Assembly (NCBI RefSeq): GCF_001659685.2
Contig: NZ_LXYE02000033.1
Coordinates: 1-64,000 of the forward strand
Reading direction: 5' to 3'
DNA length: 64,000 nucleotides
Source of the DNA: Labilibacter marinus
GTDB lineage: Bacteria; Bacteroidota; Bacteroidia; Bacteroidales; Marinilabiliaceae
The stretch's first letter is position 1. Every line of letters starts with the position of its first letter. Shown here piece by piece: positions 52,927 to 61,272 of this stretch. The position numbers and the translations under genes are program-made. The notes beneath the pieces were generated by a model. The model ran no database searches and had not been told where the DNA came from. It saw only the letters and a list, made by a program, of their open reading frames with translations.

Positions 52927-53715
52927 ATGATGGACTATATAAAAATTAATCAAAACCTTTGGGATAAAAGAACCGATATTCATGTTGAATCGGATTTTTA
53001 TAATGTAGGTGAGTTTAAAGAAGGAAAGGATTCTTTAAATTCTATTGAAATTGAATTGCTTGGAGATATTAAGGGTAAAAAGATATTACACTTACAATGT
53101 CATTTTGGTATGGATACCTTATCATTGGCTCGACGTGGAGCTGAAGTTACCGGAGTTGACTTATCTTCAAAGGCCATTTCTAAAGCATGTGAATTAAATG
53201 AAGAACTAGGTTTGTCTGCAAAATTTATTCAGAGTGATATTTACCAGCTACCTGAAGTATTGGATGAGCAGTTTGATATTGTTTTTACTTCGTACGGTAC
53301 CATCGGGTGGTTGCCTGATATGAAAAAATGGGCCGATGTTGTTGCGAAGTTTTTAAAACCTGGAGGTCAATTTCTCATTGTAGAGTTTCATCCGGTAGTT
53401 TGGATGTTTAGCTATGACTTTAAAAAAGTAGAATATGGCTATTTTAATACAGGAGCAATTGTGGAAGAGCTGGAAGGAACTTATACTGATGCCAAAGATG
53501 AGATTAAAGAAAAAGAGGTATCATGGAATCATGGTTTATGCGAAGTTCAAGATGCTTTAATAAAGTCTGGACTAACCTTGAGAGATTTAAAAGAGTTTGA
53601 CTATTCGCCGTACAACTGTTTCGAAAATACCATTGAGTTGGCTTCTAATCAATTTCAGATAAAAGGCATGGAAGGAAAAATACCGATGGTATATTCCATA
53701 GTGGCGACAAAGTAA
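52927..53715 (+). CDS. Class I SAM-dependent methyltransferase
   Basis: Rossmann-type methyltransferase. The SAM motif is KKILHLQCHFGMDTLSLARRGAEVTGVDLS in part (ILHLQCHFGMDTLSLA, EVTGVDLSSKAI), with FDIVFTSYGTIGWLPDMKKWA and FLKPGGQFLIVEFHPV as post-motifs. The HLQCHFGMDT variant of the Gly-rich loop is common in a branch of small-molecule methyltransferases. Start at 52927 (Met1) or 52930 (Met2) cannot be separated. No neighbour gives a substrate. Confidence 0.9.
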   Translation: MMDYIKINQNLWDKRTDIHVESDFYNVGEFKEGKDSLNSIEIELLGDIKGKKILHLQCHFGMDTLSLARRGAEVTGVDLSSKAISKACELNEELGLSAKFIQSDIYQLPEVLDEQFDIVFTSYGTIGWLPDMKKWADVVAKFLKPGGQFLIVEFHPVVWMFSYDFKKVEYGYFNTGAIVEELEGTYTDAKDEIKEKEVSWNHGLCEVQDALIKSGLTLRDLKEFDYSPYNCFENTIELASNQFQIKGMEGKIPMVYSIVATK

Positions 53716-53764
53716 ATATGTAAAAATATAGATATTTGGATGATTGGTTTTAATGTATTTAATT

Positions 53765-53818
53765 TGTACTCAATAATCATTCTAAATAAGAGTGTAATTA
53801 TTTTAATTATTGAGTACA
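53765..53818 (+). promoter_or_regulatory. 13-bp perfect inverted repeat just before the start codon of the next gene
   Basis: TGTACTCAATAAT (53765-53777) is complementary to ATTATTGAGTACA (53806-53818), with a 28-nt spacer, and ends 3 nt before the ATG at 53822. The layout is like that before the GH3 gene, though the sequence differs. Confidence 0.5.
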
Positions 53819-53821
53819 GAT

Positions 53822-54439
53822 ATGGAAAATATATTATTAGAAAATGAAATAGTTGAAGAACGAATGGATATTAAAGAACCCAAAGAAAGAAAACGTTTTT
53901 CAACCAAGAAGGAGCCTAAAAAAACTTTTACCAATTTTCAACGAAACCAGTATAGAGCATTATTTAGCTCCATGGCACTATCCGACCGTAAGTCAATGAT
54001 ATTAGTGAGGATTAATACAACCTTATTATCATTATTAATAGCATTTCACGGGTATATTGCCCAAAATGTTCCGTTTGGTAATTGGGTAGTTATAGTTGCT
54101 GTTTTAGGAACAGGTGTTTCTTTAATTGCTGGTCTATTGTCTTCTAAACCTGGTGGTATAAGAAAGACGCTGAAACAACAAATATTAGTGCACCATCCCA
54201 ATCTAAAATCTAATGTATTGCTTCATTTTGATACTCCAACACTTGAGGAATATGAAGAGGCGATGGATGAGGTTGTAAGAAGTCAATCCTTACAAATAGG
54301 TAATCAAACCCGTACAACATATTTAATAAATAACATGTTGTTGCGTCAGTATAAATGGTTGTCTTTTTCGTACAATGCATTTATTACCACCTTTATTGTT
54401 GTAATAAGTATTTTTCTTGTGGGAAGTTTAGTTGCTTAA
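53822..54439 (+). CDS. Membrane protein of unknown function (Pycsar/SLATT-like layout not proven)
   Basis: 205 aa from the ATG at 53822 (a TTG at 53810 is less likely). The N-terminal 55 residues are charged and Lys-rich, without signal peptide. Two membrane helices lie at about 72-112 (ILVRINTTLLSLLIAFHGYIA, NWVVIVAVLGTGVSLIAGLL), and one at the C-terminus (FITTFIVVISIFLVGSLVA). Between is a soluble stretch (SSKPGGIRKTLKQQILVHHP, LEEYEEAMDEVVRSQSLQIG). Paired helices with a small soluble domain are seen in Pycsar effectors and SLATT proteins, but no cyclase gene is adjacent and I do not assign it. Family not recognised. Confidence 0.7.
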   Translation: MENILLENEIVEERMDIKEPKERKRFSTKKEPKKTFTNFQRNQYRALFSSMALSDRKSMILVRINTTLLSLLIAFHGYIAQNVPFGNWVVIVAVLGTGVSLIAGLLSSKPGGIRKTLKQQILVHHPNLKSNVLLHFDTPTLEEYEEAMDEVVRSQSLQIGNQTRTTYLINNMLLRQYKWLSFSYNAFITTFIVVISIFLVGSLVA

Positions 54440-54772
54440 TAAAGTTCTACAAAGTGTTCTGCTATGTTGAATACTTTAGTCATCTAACAAGTATGTAATA
54501 ATCTGAGTTCGATTAAAATTAAAGAGCTCAGATTTTCTTAGATGATTGATTTACAATTCAAATTTGAGAAGCATAGCGAGCTATGGTGAGAAAATTTAAA
54601 GCAGTAAATTGATTATATAAGAAAAAACAATGTTGTTTCACTTATAAACATCAATTTTCATCGTCATATTAGTTTGTCGTAGCCCGCTACGTCTTTACTA
54701 ACATTCCTTGAAGCTTAATATTTATAAGTGATCTGAGCCAATAATTTTATGTCGAAATCGGGTTAATAGTTA
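54440..54772. repeat. Gap with two adjacent large imperfect palindromes
   Basis: AATCTGAG (54500-54507) and CTCAGATT (54527-54534) form a perfect 8-bp pair. Palindrome 1 (about 54536-54625) is centred on CATAGCGAGCTATG with TTCTTA/TAAGAA ends. Palindrome 2 (about 54638-54730) is centred on CGTAGCCCGCTACG, with TTAGT/ACTAA and perfect CACTTATAAA/TTTATAAGTG ends. No gene lies in the gap. Confidence 0.65.
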
Positions 54773-56056
54773 CTATGAAGTTTTCGGAAAACGCTTTTCT
54801 GAATATATCATCAGTAAAATCGCCAGCATTAAAAAGACTACACCAACAGCATAGGTAAAACTAAAGCCAAACCATTCGTATAGTTTAATACCAATAATGG
54901 GAGCAAATAAAGCTCTGGAGCCTGTTAAAAATAAATGTACCGATTGGTAGTCGGCAGCCTCATGTGGTTCGCAAAAATAGCTACTCCCAATTCCCCATAA
55001 AATAGGCATACTCCCCATAAAAATGCCGTTAAATATTACTGCTATTAAAAGCATGTGGTACAGCTTTAACCCCCAAATCTCATTGAAGCCAGTGTAATAC
55101 TCCGTAAGTCCTGTAAATACAATAAACATCATTAATGCCCCAAAGGTGAGGATACCAAAGCGGCGAGGGTCATTTTTACCAATGAGCTTACCAAATAAGG
55201 GTAAAAGCAAAATGGCAAATAGGTTGTATGCATTGTTGTAAAAGGAAACCGATGAGTAATTTAAGTCTAATGCTTCCTTATAAAAGATGGTAATAACGGC
55301 ATGTGTACTCATCCAAGCAAAACCGTAAAGGATAAATCCAATTTCCAAGTGACGGAACGCTGTATTATTCCTTAAAATAGAAAGAATTCGCTTAAAGGAT
55401 TCACCAAGTGCTTTAGAAATAGGTGTTGATTTGGGTTCTACTTTCTGATTAAAATCAATTCGAGTAAGCTGAAAAATTGAAAGTACACCAAGTATCCCAA
55501 CAATAGGATAAAAAATACGGTACGAATTTGGGTCGTAATCCAATAATAGACCAACCGCAAAAGTCGATACCATTACTAATATCTTATTAAGCGTAGTTGA
55601 ATAGCTGAATAATTTACCAAAATTCTCATGTCTGTAATTCCCCTTTAAATATTGATTAATAGAAGGAATAACAGCAATTTGGGAAGAGTAGAATAAAAGA
55701 AATACACCCAAAAATAAGAAATGAAATTTAGGTGATAAACCAACATCTTCGTTAACTGCAGGAAATATTGAAAATATAACCAATGGCAAACGTGTTAATA
55801 CGCCTACGGTCCGCAATAGCTTTTTACGATTAGGATAACGCCGCATGATTTCGTTGGCTAGCATAGCAAACAAAAATACCACCATACTAAACTGAAAAAG
55901 AAAAGCCAACTGTACGTTAGAGCCCTTTAGGGATTTAATAAAAATAAACTCATTTAAAATGAGGGCACCACGAGCCACTCCATCAATACTACTATAAAAT
56001 AAATGTAGTTTAAAAGCTTTGCGTTCTGTGTTGTTGAGTTGTTGTAGTATCTGCAT
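54773..56056 (-). CDS. MFS transporter
   Basis: About twelve membrane helices, with an MFS loop-like EIMRRYPNRKKLLRTVGVLTRLP after helix 2. The C-terminal half begins after a cytosolic stretch (about 205-235; QKVEPKSTPISKALGESFKRILSI in part). The start at 56056 (MQILQQLNN) is chosen rather than 56077, because a -7 box (56074-56081, reading TATTTTTG on the minus strand) would overlap the longer start. The cargo is not predictable; no recognised subfamily motif and no neighbour suggests it. Confidence 0.87.
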   Translation of the reverse strand: MQILQQLNNTERKAFKLHLFYSSIDGVARGALILNEFIFIKSLKGSNVQLAFLFQFSMVVFLFAMLANEIMRRYPNRKKLLRTVGVLTRLPLVIFSIFPAVNEDVGLSPKFHFLFLGVFLLFYSSQIAVIPSINQYLKGNYRHENFGKLFSYSTTLNKILVMVSTFAVGLLLDYDPNSYRIFYPIVGILGVLSIFQLTRIDFNQKVEPKSTPISKALGESFKRILSILRNNTAFRHLEIGFILYGFAWMSTHAVITIFYKEALDLNYSSVSFYNNAYNLFAILLLPLFGKLIGKNDPRRFGILTFGALMMFIVFTGLTEYYTGFNEIWGLKLYHMLLIAVIFNGIFMGSMPILWGIGSSYFCEPHEAADYQSVHLFLTGSRALFAPIIGIKLYEWFGFSFTYAVGVVFLMLAILLMIYSEKRFPKTS

Positions 56057-56073
56057 ATATGTATTGAAGTGGC

Positions 56074-56081
56074 GCAAAAAT
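56074..56081 (-). promoter_or_regulatory. Candidate -7 element for the MFS gene
   Basis: On the minus strand this is TATTTTTG, matching TAnnTTTG, 17 bp before the preferred start codon. A CAA (TTG on the minus strand) at 56099-56101 is a possible -33 element at a 17-bp spacing, slightly short. Confidence 0.4.
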
Positions 56082-56205
56082 ACGGATTATAAAAAGAGCA
56101 AGGAAGAGGTGTTGGATTATTTAAAGTAATTTAAGATGTTTATATTGTATTTGAATTTTACTGTAAACTTAATACGTAAGAATATTGAAAGGAATTGGTT
56201 CACAT

Positions 56206-56859
56206 ATGCCCATTGAAAAAAGACGATTTATACATAGCCTTATTTTTCCCACCTTGTTTTTACTGGTTATTTATGTCGTTAAATTAGTAGAAACACTCGA
56301 AGGTATTTCATTTGCTGAATATGGTGTTCGACCATATAGTAAAGAGGGATTATGGGGAATTATATTGGCTCCACTTATCCATGGCGACTGGGATCACTTG
56401 TTTTCTAACTCTGCATCTATATTTGTGCTAAGTCTCGCTTTGTTTTATTTCTACAACAAAATAGCCTATAAAGTATTTTTTTTAATTTATCTGATGGGCG
56501 GTATAGGTGTATGGCTAGCAGCGCGCGACTCCTGGCATATTGGTGCGAGTGGCATCATCTATGGCTTAAGTGGATTTTTGGCAGTCAGTGGTATCATCCG
56601 AAAACACATTCGTTTGGTAGCCATCTCTTTTTTGGTCATCTTTTTATACGGAAGTTTATTCTGGGGAGCCTTTCCTTTTGAAATAAATATGCCCTACTCG
56701 TGGGAAGGTCATTTTTGGGGAGGATTAGCCGGTGTATTAGTTGCTCTGGTATATCGTAACGAAGGTCCGCAACAACCTCGTTCTCCTTTGGAAGATGAGG
56801 AGGATGAAGAGGTGGATGAGGAAGATGCTTACTGGCTAAAAACCGATATTGAACCCTAA
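56206..56859 (+). CDS. Rhomboid-family intramembrane serine protease
   Basis: A membrane protease with about six helices. The nucleophile is Ser115 in IGASGIIYGLSGF and the partner His169 in WEGHFWGGLAG. The first-loop region has HGDWDHLFSNSASIFVLSLALF (quoted in part: DWDHLFSNSAS), typical of rhomboids. The C-terminus is a very acidic tail (EDEEDEEVDEEDAY). The ATG at 56206 is chosen over a TTG at 56185. It is a single gene; substrates are unknown. Confidence 0.93.
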   Translation: MPIEKRRFIHSLIFPTLFLLVIYVVKLVETLEGISFAEYGVRPYSKEGLWGIILAPLIHGDWDHLFSNSASIFVLSLALFYFYNKIAYKVFFLIYLMGGIGVWLAARDSWHIGASGIIYGLSGFLAVSGIIRKHIRLVAISFLVIFLYGSLFWGAFPFEINMPYSWEGHFWGGLAGVLVALVYRNEGPQQPRSPLEDEEDEEVDEEDAYWLKTDIEP

Positions 56860-57017
56860 TTAAACGTTTTATTTCTCCAAATAAGGAGGTTTGATAAATG
56901 TGATATTTCTATAATGTCTAGTCTTGAAATAAGGTTTCAACAAGAAATATGCAATAGAAGACAGGATTAATAGTTTAATCAATAAATAAAATCTGGTCTT
57001 AGGTAAAACGCCAATTA

Positions 57018-57049
57018 AAAAAGTTACCGTAATATTACTGTAACTTTTT
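57018..57049. terminator. Palindromic hairpin with A/T arms downstream of the rhomboid gene
   Basis: AAAAAGTTAC (57018-57027) and GTAACTTTTT (57040-57049) pair perfectly; inside are one mismatch and the self-complementary GTAATATTAC. It could stop transcription in both directions and may mark the edge of the accessory segment. Confidence 0.5.
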
Positions 57050-57134
57050 GTGCTTGTAAGTGCCTGTATTGCAGTAGGTAATAATTTGATCAATTCAAAA
57101 AACTACTTTGTAAAATCCTGAAAATACCCTTATA

Positions 57135-57208
57135 ATTCCACTTTTAGCCGGAAATCGGCATTTTGATTCCAGTTTTTACCCAAAAACGACTATTATGATT
57201 CCACTTTT
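57135..57208 (-). mobile_element. Three 31-32 bp-spaced repeats resembling an IS21-family end
   Basis: ATTCCACTTTT (57135-57145), ATTCCAGTTTT (57166-57176) and ATTCCACTTTT (57198-57208) recur at 31 and 32 bp. On the minus strand the units read AAAAGTGGAAT, and the intervening sequence has CCGATTTCCGG. Multiple terminal repeats of this kind are a feature of IS21 elements, whose ends in Bacteroidota often contain GTGGAATCA-like and CCGGAA-like blocks. No istA/istB gene is present, so this is a remnant or a solo end. Confidence 0.5.
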
Positions 57209-57237
57209 CCTCGTTTTTGCACTTTATCGTACTTTTC

Positions 57238-57318
57238 TTCGGGACCGCTTCGCAAAACCTTCGTAACCGCTTCGCATTTCTTCGCAGCTTGTTCGCAAAC
57301 TGTTCACAAAAGCTTCGC
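57238..57318. repeat. Array of eight TTCGCA-like boxes phased at 10-11 bp
   Basis: Boxes begin at 57238 (TTCGGG), 57249 (TTCGCA), 57260 (TTCGTA), 57271 (TTCGCA), 57281 (TTCGCA), 57292 (TTCGCA), 57303 (TTCACA) and 57313 (TTCGCC). The spacings are 11, 11, 11, 10, 11, 11 and 10 bp, so every box faces the same side of the helix. Bases between boxes are not conserved. Confidence 0.7.
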
Positions 57319-57363
57319 CTTATAATTGCGAATATTCTGTGAAGCTCATGTGAGTAAATTGCG

Positions 57364-57398
57364 ATGGTATATAAAAGTAGGAGCGACGTATATACCAT
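57364..57398. repeat. 10-bp perfect inverted repeat upstream of the helicase gene
   Basis: ATGGTATATA (57364-57373) is complementary to TATATACCAT (57389-57398), with a 15-nt spacer. It lies 144 bp before the helicase start and could be an operator. Confidence 0.45.
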
Positions 57399-57541
57399 TC
57401 TTTATTTAAAATTAATCTACCATTGAAATATTAGATAATATTGAGTGTAATTTATATGTTTATATACATCATATAAGGCGTACAATAAGATTGTTTGTTT
57501 ATTAATCGAAAGATAAGTAGGAATTAAAAAATAGAAGAATA

Positions 57542-60500
57542 GTGATAAGTAGTTCAAATATAAAATCTTGGTTAAGTTATTGGAAAAAAACACTAATTGA
57601 TGTTGATAGAAAAAGAATTGATGTTACCACATATCCAATACCTGTAGAATCTTACTTTATAAAGCAAGCACCTCAAAAGCATGCGAGATTCTTATGGAAT
57701 GCATCTCAGACAAATAAAGAAACACAATGCATCAATGTTGACATATGCCCCTGTTCAATACAGTCGGAATTTGAACATGCAAAATCAAAAGAACTTGAAG
57801 AAGAAGTGTTTTATCCTTTCTGGATTCCTGCAATCATGTACAAAGACGGAACACTTGCTCCTCAAAAATCAAACAAAGGAGTAGCTAAACCCTTCTTTGT
57901 AAGAGAATATCTGAATCCTAATCCGAAAGATACCTACAGAATCGCATCAATCAAAGATGTTGACACAGCCCTTCAGAAAGTCGAATTTAAAGATGAATCA
58001 TGGAATTCTTATTGGGAGAAATGTGAATCTTTCTTTTCAATTATTACAGGAAAAAGTTTTGAGGAATTCAATGTAAAGCATGAAAAACACATTTTCATCC
58101 AAAAAGGTGAGTTAAGAGGATTGACAGAAAATATTAGAAAACTCTATAACAGACTTGAAGATACTCCTCCAGATAGGAGTTTACTTAATAATCTTGTAGA
58201 TACAGAAAAAATTGTATTTTCAAATATTCCTAAGAAATCCGAAGTCGTTAGAAATAGGAACCACATTGGTCAAATGAGTGGCGAATTTCCTTTGTCTGTA
58301 TCACAGAGAGAAAGTATTGCATGTTTCAATTTGTTGAAAGAATCAAATGTTTTAGCAGTAAATGGTCCTCCAGGGACTGGAAAGACTACGTTTTTACAGT
58401 CAGTTGTAGCTAATAGTGTTGTTTCTACCGTAATAAATCAACAAAGACCTGAATTAATAATCGCTTGCTCGGCAAACAATCAAGCAATCACAAATATTCT
58501 CGACAGCTTCGTACTTGACTCAAAAGATAAATTAACACAACGTTGGTTGCCCGATTTGACTTCTTTAGGTTTGTATTTATCTACGAATGAAAACAAAAAA
58601 TACCAAACATGTACTTCCGAGTTCGGAAATGGCTTTCTAAATGATTTTGAAAGTGCCAATGTCGAAGATAAAAAAGAGCACTTTTTAAAAGAGTTTAAAG
58701 CATATCTTGGAGAAAGTGATAACATAGAAGAATGCAAATCAAAATTACTAAGTATAGTACAATTAAAAGTTTATAACATAAAAGAGAGCCTTGAGATTGC
58801 CGAAGAATTTGAAACTATTAGTCCACTATTGAAGGAAGCTGGATTTTCCAGCCCAGATGAATTATTTGAAAAGATTTCCTCATTTCAAGACAATATCAAT
58901 CAAACAAATACTGAAATCCAACAAACATCTGTTGTAGAGGAAAAACTTACGGAAGCGAAAGAAAATCAACCATTTCTTCAAAAAGTTTTTTCTTTTCTTG
59001 CAAAATTCAAGAAACGTAGAGCTTCTCTATTTCAAAGAGTGCTTTTAGATATTAATTTAGATAATGTTCCTGACTACAGTAATTACAACGCTTTGATTTA
59101 TTTGCTTAATGAAAGGATTATAGCTAAAACCAATTTAATTAAGCAGTATAACTTTGAATTAATTCCATTAGTTGAATTAAAAAACAAAACAGAGGAATTA
59201 AAATCCAATTATTTAACCTGCCTTAGCAATTGGAACGACAATTATGGTGAAATGCTAATTAAGCTTCAAGCTATGACAGGTAAAGAATATAAAGATTTGC
59301 ACCCCTTGGAAGATATGCAGGTCAGAATGGATTTTTCTTATCGTTATGAAGCATTTTGGTATGCAATACATTTTCGAGAGGCAGAATACTTGATAAACTT
59401 AGAAGCAAAGCAAGAAAAGAATAGCAAAGATAAAGAGAGAGGTAAAATAGGATACAAAGAAAAATTGCAACGGTTTGCAGGAGTTACACCTATTTATATT
59501 TCTACTTTTCACTCCATTCCAAGGTTCAGTACATTCTATAACAATGCAGAAGGTGAAAAAGCATATTTTGATTTATTTGATTTGCTAATCGTTGATGAAG
59601 CAGGTCAGGTTGCTCCCGATATCGCCATTCCTTCATTTTCTTTGGCAAAAAAAGCTATTGTTGTAGGTGATGTATTTCAGATAGAACCAGTGTGGTCAGT
59701 CGAAGAAAAACTAGATATCGTTAATCTAAAAATGAATAACTTATTATTTGAAAATGCTTCAGATGAAACAATCAATTCCTATAAAGACTCAGGGAAGCTC
59801 TGCTCTTCAGGCAATATTATGAAATTAGCACAAAGAGCATGTTTTGTTAAAGATGGAGATGAAGGAGGTACGCTTTTAAAAGAGCATAGAAGATGCCCTG
59901 ACAAAATCATTTCTTATTCTAACAGGAATGTTTATCAAAATAAATTGATTTTAACGAAAGGAAATAAGAGAAAAGCTAACACTGACCTCCCATTAAAAGG
60001 GTTCATGCATATTGATAGTGCTAGTGAGAAGATTGGAAATAGTAGAAGAAACATTCAAGATGCAATTATAATTGCTAAATGGATTGAAAATAAAAGGTTA
60101 GAACTTGAAAATTCCTTTGGGAAAAAGCCAATCTCGGATGTTTTGGCAATAGTTACTCCTTATAAATCACAAGCTTCACTTATTAAAAATGAGTTATTGA
60201 AATTAAATAAGAAAGTTTATGCAAAGATAATATCAGGTACTGTGCATGCTTTACAAGGTGCTGAAATTGATGTCGTTATTTTTTCAACGGTTCTTACTCC
60301 AGGTAATAGTACTTTCTTTGCAGATAACCTTAATATGCTTAATGTTGCTGTATCTAGGGCTAAATCAAGTTTTTTGGTTTTTGGTAATTTGAACACAATA
60401 GACGCAACAAAAAACAATCCTTTGGGGCGTTTAAAACAATGGCTACAGGAAGATGAAGACTGTGAACTTTCAAACAAAATTATATTTGATAGCAAAGAAA

Positions 60501-61036
60501 CTGAAGATGGTGTAAAGCGAATAAATGATTTGAAAACACATGTAGGCACACTAAATCGGGCATTTGAAATTGCAAAATCAGAATTGATAATAGTTTCTCC
60601 ATTTATTTCATCAAATGCAATAGAATGTGAAGCGCTTAAATGCTTCGATAATAGTGCGAAGGAAACGATAAATTCTATTGAGATAGAATCTGTTAAAAAA
60701 CAATTAAGAGCTACGGTAAATAAAGGTGTGAAAGTCTTAATAATTACTGATTCAACACTTGATACAAATAACAATCAATTAAAACCTAATGCTAAAAAAG
60801 GTCGTGAAATAATTGAACAAAGCGGAGCTAAGTTAAAGCTTGTAGATGGCATACATAGCAAAACCATAATAATTGACAATGATATTATAATAGACGGTTC
60901 ATTTAATTGGTTTTCGGCTCTACGTGATGAACAAAGTAAGTACTTTAGAGAAGAATCTTCCATTGTTGTGAAAGGTGAGCCAGCCAAAACAATGATTAAA
61001 AAGGCTAAAGCATATTTAACTAAGGTGGTTAAATAG
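57542..61036 (+). CDS. UPF1-like SF1 helicase fused to PLD nuclease domain (Mokosh type II-like)
   Basis: A single large protein (1164 aa) with: an N-terminal region of about 250 residues without recognised domain; an SF1 helicase core with Walker A GPPGTGKTT (Lys281), a helical insert (about 350-620) and Walker B LLIVDEAGQ (Asp685, Glu686), then LLKEHRRCPDKII, VHALQGAEIDVVIFSTVL and NMLNVAVSRAKSSFLVFGN; and a C-terminal phospholipase-D domain with one visible HKD motif (His1105, Lys1107, Asp1112 in HSKTIIIDNDIIIDGSFNWF). The helicase core is of the COG1112/UPF1 RNA-or-DNA group. This fusion matches MkoC of type II Mokosh antiphage defence. Start is GTG at 57542; the next Met is near residue 97. 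It stands alone next to IS-like repeats, which fits an acquired gene. Function is by architecture only. Confidence 0.8.
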   Translation: MISSSNIKSWLSYWKKTLIDVDRKRIDVTTYPIPVESYFIKQAPQKHARFLWNASQTNKETQCINVDICPCSIQSEFEHAKSKELEEEVFYPFWIPAIMYKDGTLAPQKSNKGVAKPFFVREYLNPNPKDTYRIASIKDVDTALQKVEFKDESWNSYWEKCESFFSIITGKSFEEFNVKHEKHIFIQKGELRGLTENIRKLYNRLEDTPPDRSLLNNLVDTEKIVFSNIPKKSEVVRNRNHIGQMSGEFPLSVSQRESIACFNLLKESNVLAVNGPPGTGKTTFLQSVVANSVVSTVINQQRPELIIACSANNQAITNILDSFVLDSKDKLTQRWLPDLTSLGLYLSTNENKKYQTCTSEFGNGFLNDFESANVEDKKEHFLKEFKAYLGESDNIEECKSKLLSIVQLKVYNIKESLEIAEEFETISPLLKEAGFSSPDELFEKISSFQDNINQTNTEIQQTSVVEEKLTEAKENQPFLQKVFSFLAKFKKRRASLFQRVLLDINLDNVPDYSNYNALIYLLNERIIAKTNLIKQYNFELIPLVELKNKTEELKSNYLTCLSNWNDNYGEMLIKLQAMTGKEYKDLHPLEDMQVRMDFSYRYEAFWYAIHFREAEYLINLEAKQEKNSKDKERGKIGYKEKLQRFAGVTPIYISTFHSIPRFSTFYNNAEGEKAYFDLFDLLIVDEAGQVAPDIAIPSFSLAKKAIVVGDVFQIEPVWSVEEKLDIVNLKMNNLLFENASDETINSYKDSGKLCSSGNIMKLAQRACFVKDGDEGGTLLKEHRRCPDKIISYSNRNVYQNKLILTKGNKRKANTDLPLKGFMHIDSASEKIGNSRRNIQDAIIIAKWIENKRLELENSFGKKPISDVLAIVTPYKSQASLIKNELLKLNKKVYAKIISGTVHALQGAEIDVVIFSTVLTPGNSTFFADNLNMLNVAVSRAKSSFLVFGNLNTIDATKNNPLGRLKQWLQEDEDCELSNKIIFDSKETEDGVKRINDLKTHVGTLNRAFEIAKSELIIVSPFISSNAIECEALKCFDNSAKETINSIEIESVKKQLRATVNKGVKVLIITDSTLDTNNNQLKPNAKKGREIIEQSGAKLKLVDGIHSKTIIIDNDIIIDGSFNWFSALRDEQSKYFREESSIVVKGEPAKTMIKKAKAYLTKVVK

Positions 61037-61211
61037 CTTAAGGGTTGATGGTGTAGGTGTTTGTTTACAAGGGTTATGTTTAAATGTTTGTTAAGGGTTA
61101 AGGGTTTATGGTTATATTTATAAACCTTTGATCGGCTATGTTTTAAACAATATTGATCCTGTTCGACTTTTATTACCACAAGTTTTTATGATTGTTTTCA
61201 TTTAAAACTTA

Positions 61212-61219
61212 TATTTTTG
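61212..61219 (+). promoter_or_regulatory. Candidate promoter -7 element for the M48 peptidase gene
   Basis: TATTTTTG matches TAnnTTTG and lies 53 bp before the start codon. ATTG at 61191-61194 is 17 bp upstream, slightly closer than usual for the -33 element. Confidence 0.45.
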
Positions 61220-61272
61220 CAAAATAAGAGAATAAAATAATCTAAGATTCTAAACGCAATAAACTAAATAGA

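Larger units (their letters stand above)
56860..57541. other. 682-bp non-coding region with terminator, IS-end-like repeats and phased boxes
   Basis: The region contains a near-perfect palindrome (57018-57049), three ATTCCACTTTT-type repeats (57135-57208), an array of TTCGCA boxes (57238-57318) and an inverted repeat (57364-57398), each listed separately. The two small minus-strand frames that overlap these signals have no support as genes. The final 140 bp before the helicase gene are AT-rich. Confidence 0.65.

Noticed and set aside
53822-54439. Cyclic-nucleotide defence effector (Pycsar-like) next to the methyltransferase
   Set aside because: The helix layout is only generally similar, and no nucleotide cyclase gene lies beside it.
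56869-57093. 74-codon minus-strand frame with hydrophobic residues after the rhomboid gene
   Set aside because: It overlaps the palindromic hairpin at 57018-57049, has no promoter or start context, and shows no recognised motif.
57238-57318. CRISPR array
   Set aside because: The units are 10-11 bp with only six conserved bases; CRISPR repeats are 21 bp or more with spacers of similar length. No cas gene is present.
57144-57398. 84-codon minus-strand frame before the helicase gene
   Set aside because: It is made up of the IS-like repeats, the phased TTCGCA boxes and the inverted repeat, so the frame is a by-product of those sequences.
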